Source: Fusibacter sp. 3D3 (lineage in GTDB: Bacteria > Bacillota > Clostridia > Peptostreptococcales > Acidaminobacteraceae). Taken from it: a stretch of DNA of 64,000 nucleotides. This document shows positions 62,940-64,000 of this stretch, one piece after another (positions within the stretch are counted from its first letter, which is position 1; each line of letters starts with the position of its first letter). A model generated the notes under the pieces. That model was given only the letters and a program-made list of their open reading frames with translations, was not told the origin of the DNA and ran no database searches. Position numbers and translations under genes: made by a program. The stretch is taken from the NCBI RefSeq assembly GCF_001748365.1, contig NZ_BDHH01000015.1, positions 54,105-118,104 on the forward strand. The letters are read 5' to 3'.

Positions 62940-63299
62940 ATGAATCAGAATATTCTTAGAACACTTGGAAACGAGCAATTAAAAGAAAACATCACGCCTT
63001 TTAACGTAGGAGATACTGTAAAAGTTCACTTGCGTGTCGTTGAAGGTAAGAGAGAAAGAATCCAAATTTTCGAAGGCATTGTTATGAAAAGACAAGGCGG
63101 CGGCATTGCGGAAACTTTCACAGTAAGAAAAATTTCTTATGGCTGTGGTGTTGAAAAAACTTTACCATTACATTCACCTAAGATTGAAAAAATCGAAGTT
63201 GTAAGAGAAGGTAGAGTAAGAAGAGCTAGACTTAACTACTTAAGAGATAGAGTGGGTAAATCTGCTAAAGTTAAAGAGAAAAAAGTGCGTAGAGCGTAG
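62940..63299 (+). CDS. rplS: Ribosomal protein L19
   Basis: The 119-residue protein has [63 protein letters not shown] and [21 protein letters not shown], the full L19 pattern. SD GAAAGGGAG. It has its own promoter and leader, and a terminator follows. Confidence 0.95.
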   Translation: MNQNILRTLGNEQLKENITPFNVGDTVKVHLRVVEGKRERIQIFEGIVMKRQGGGIAETFTVRKISYGCGVEKTLPLHSPKIEKIEVVREGRVRRARLNYLRDRVGKSAKVKEKKVRRA

Positions 63300-63306
63300 T
63301 AAATGA

Positions 63307-63336
63307 GAAGAAATCCACCTGATGGGTTTCTTTTTT
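63307..63336 (+). terminator. Terminator after rplS
   Basis: AGAAATCCA (63309-63317) pairs with TGGGTTTCT (63323-63331, one G-U) followed by TTTTT. Confidence 0.75.
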
Positions 63337-63375
63337 CAATTGCAACTGGATAGAGCGTTCGTGCGAAACTGGTTT

Positions 63376-63403
63376 TTGACACTCTAACTCTATATGATAT
63401 AAT
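63376..63403 (+). promoter_or_regulatory. Promoter of rbgA
   Basis: TTGACA (63376-63381) and TATAAT (63398-63403), both consensus, 16 nt apart. The leader of about 93 nt contains the shared motif at 63446-63477. Confidence 0.75.
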
Positions 63404-63443
63404 AGTATTGATGTGATTTTTATTGCTGAAAAAAACGATGGTT

Positions 63444-63477
63444 AAAGTGCCAAAAGTTGAAAGTTGAGCAACGCTTT
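63444..63477 (+). ncRNA. Leader hairpin motif shared with the collar-protein leader
   Basis: AAAGTG (63444-63449) pairs with CGCTTT (63472-63477) around a 22-nt loop. The 32 nt 63446-63477 match 628-659 at 26 positions, and one stem pair changes G-C to A-T between the copies. Lies 26 nt before the rbgA ATG. Confidence 0.4.
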
Positions 63478-63502
63478 AAAATGGACTACGAAAGGAATAT
63501 TA

Positions 63503-64000
63503 ATGAGTATAAATTGGTACCCAGGGCACATGAAAAAAACAAAAGATTTGATTCAAAATAATCTTAAGCTTATAGATGTTGCAATTGAATTGATGGATGC
63601 TAGAATCCCAATTAGCAGTAGAAATCCGCAATTTGATGCGCTTTTAAAAAATAAAAAACGCGTCATCGCACTGAATAAAGCGGATTTAGCAGATCCACAG
63701 AAGACAAGACTTTGGATTGAATACTTTGCAAAGCATGGGATTAAAGCGATTCCTATCGATTCCCTTAACGGACAAGGTGTGACCCAACTTGTTAACGAAA
63801 TAAAAATCGAGTGTAAACCCCAAGTGGATAAAGCCTTAAATCAAGGGAGACTGGTAAGACCTATTCGCGTGATGATCATCGGGATCCCCAATGTGGGCAA
63901 GTCATCGCTTATCAATAAATTGGCGGGAAAAAGTGCCGCGGCTACAGGCAATAAGCCAGGTGTCACCAGAGGGAAGCAATGGATTCGGATCAATAAAGAA
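63503..64000 (+). CDS. rbgA: Ribosome biogenesis GTPase RbgA (YlqF), 3' partial
   Basis: The first 166 residues are present and the frame is open to the window edge. The protein starts MSINWYPGHMKKTKDLIQ and shows the permuted GTPase order: G4 ALNKADL first, then G1 GIPNVGKSSLINKLAG and the G2 region GNKPGVTRGKQW. RbgA drives a late step of 50S assembly. The SD is AAAGGA. Its place after rplS is the usual Firmicute order. The C-terminal RNA-binding domain lies outside the window. Confidence 0.9.
   Translation, partial: MSINWYPGHMKKTKDLIQNNLKLIDVAIELMDARIPISSRNPQFDALLKNKKRVIALNKADLADPQKTRLWIEYFAKHGIKAIPIDSLNGQGVTQLVNEIKIECKPQVDKALNQGRLVRPIRVMIIGIPNVGKSSLINKLAGKSAAATGNKPGVTRGKQWIRINKE

Overview
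The window is AT-rich and reads as a chromosome segment of a low-GC Gram-positive anaerobe, most likely class Clostridia. A Fusibacter-like (Peptostreptococcales) bacterium is my guess, from gene order and protein flavour only; no rRNA is present to confirm it. Supporting signs are strong SD sequences (GGAGG), sigma-A type promoters, frequent GTG/TTG starts, and a long housekeeping gene order shared with Bacillus and Clostridium. I see no rRNA, tRNA, CRISPR array, transposase or integrated phage.

Layout. (1) 1-2.8 kb: the end of an S-layer-homology protein, then a promoter, an unidentified structured leader and three tandem phage-tail-collar-domain proteins. (2) 2.8-19.5 kb, accessory and metabolic: PepV-like dipeptidase, an SDR/MaoC pair, a D-Ala-D-Ala carboxypeptidase with a lipoprotein, a DUF4097-type lipoprotein, a split ThrE-type exporter, rluD-pyrR, a YtrB-like ABC pair, an orphan substrate-binding protein and rqcH. 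(3) 19.6-41 kb, the conserved core: yicC-gmk-rpoZ-coaBC-priA-def-fmt-(membrane Zn protease)-rsmB-prpC-prkC-rsgA-rpe-thiN, rpmB (opposite strand), yloU-fakA, recG-rsmD-coaD-(coiled-coil protein) and a nitroreductase. (4) 41-47.3 kb, a signalling cluster: FapA/DUF342 protein, multi-GAF protein, permuted-papain-fold protein and a 7TM diguanylate cyclase. (5) 47.3-64 kb: thyX and tmcAL on the minus strand, then ackA, yceD-rpmF, plsX, rnc-(radical SAM)-smc-ftsY-ylxM-ffh, rpsP-khpA-rimM-trmD-rplS and the start of rbgA.

The core genes combine start and finish of translation (fmt, def, rsmB, rsgA, rimM, trmD, ribosomal proteins L28, L32, S16, L19), nascent-chain rescue (RqcH), membrane targeting (Ffh, FtsY, YlxM), phospholipid precursor supply (PlsX, FakA), the PrkC/PrpC envelope-sensing switch, and chromosome maintenance (SMC, RecG, PriA). 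Compared with the usual Firmicute order, remA (between yicC and gmk), rlmN (between rsmB and prpC), lspA (before rluD) and acpP (between plsX and rnc) are missing at their normal places.

The most interesting non-coding signals are a 32-nt leader motif shared by the collar-protein leader and the rbgA leader, with one compensatory base-pair change; a 92-nt inverted-repeat element upstream of rsmB; a folded element between ffh and rpsP whose 3' end recurs near 8.63 kb; a duplicated 30-nt palindromic repeat upstream of plsX; and a consensus promoter whose start point falls almost on the ylxM start codon.
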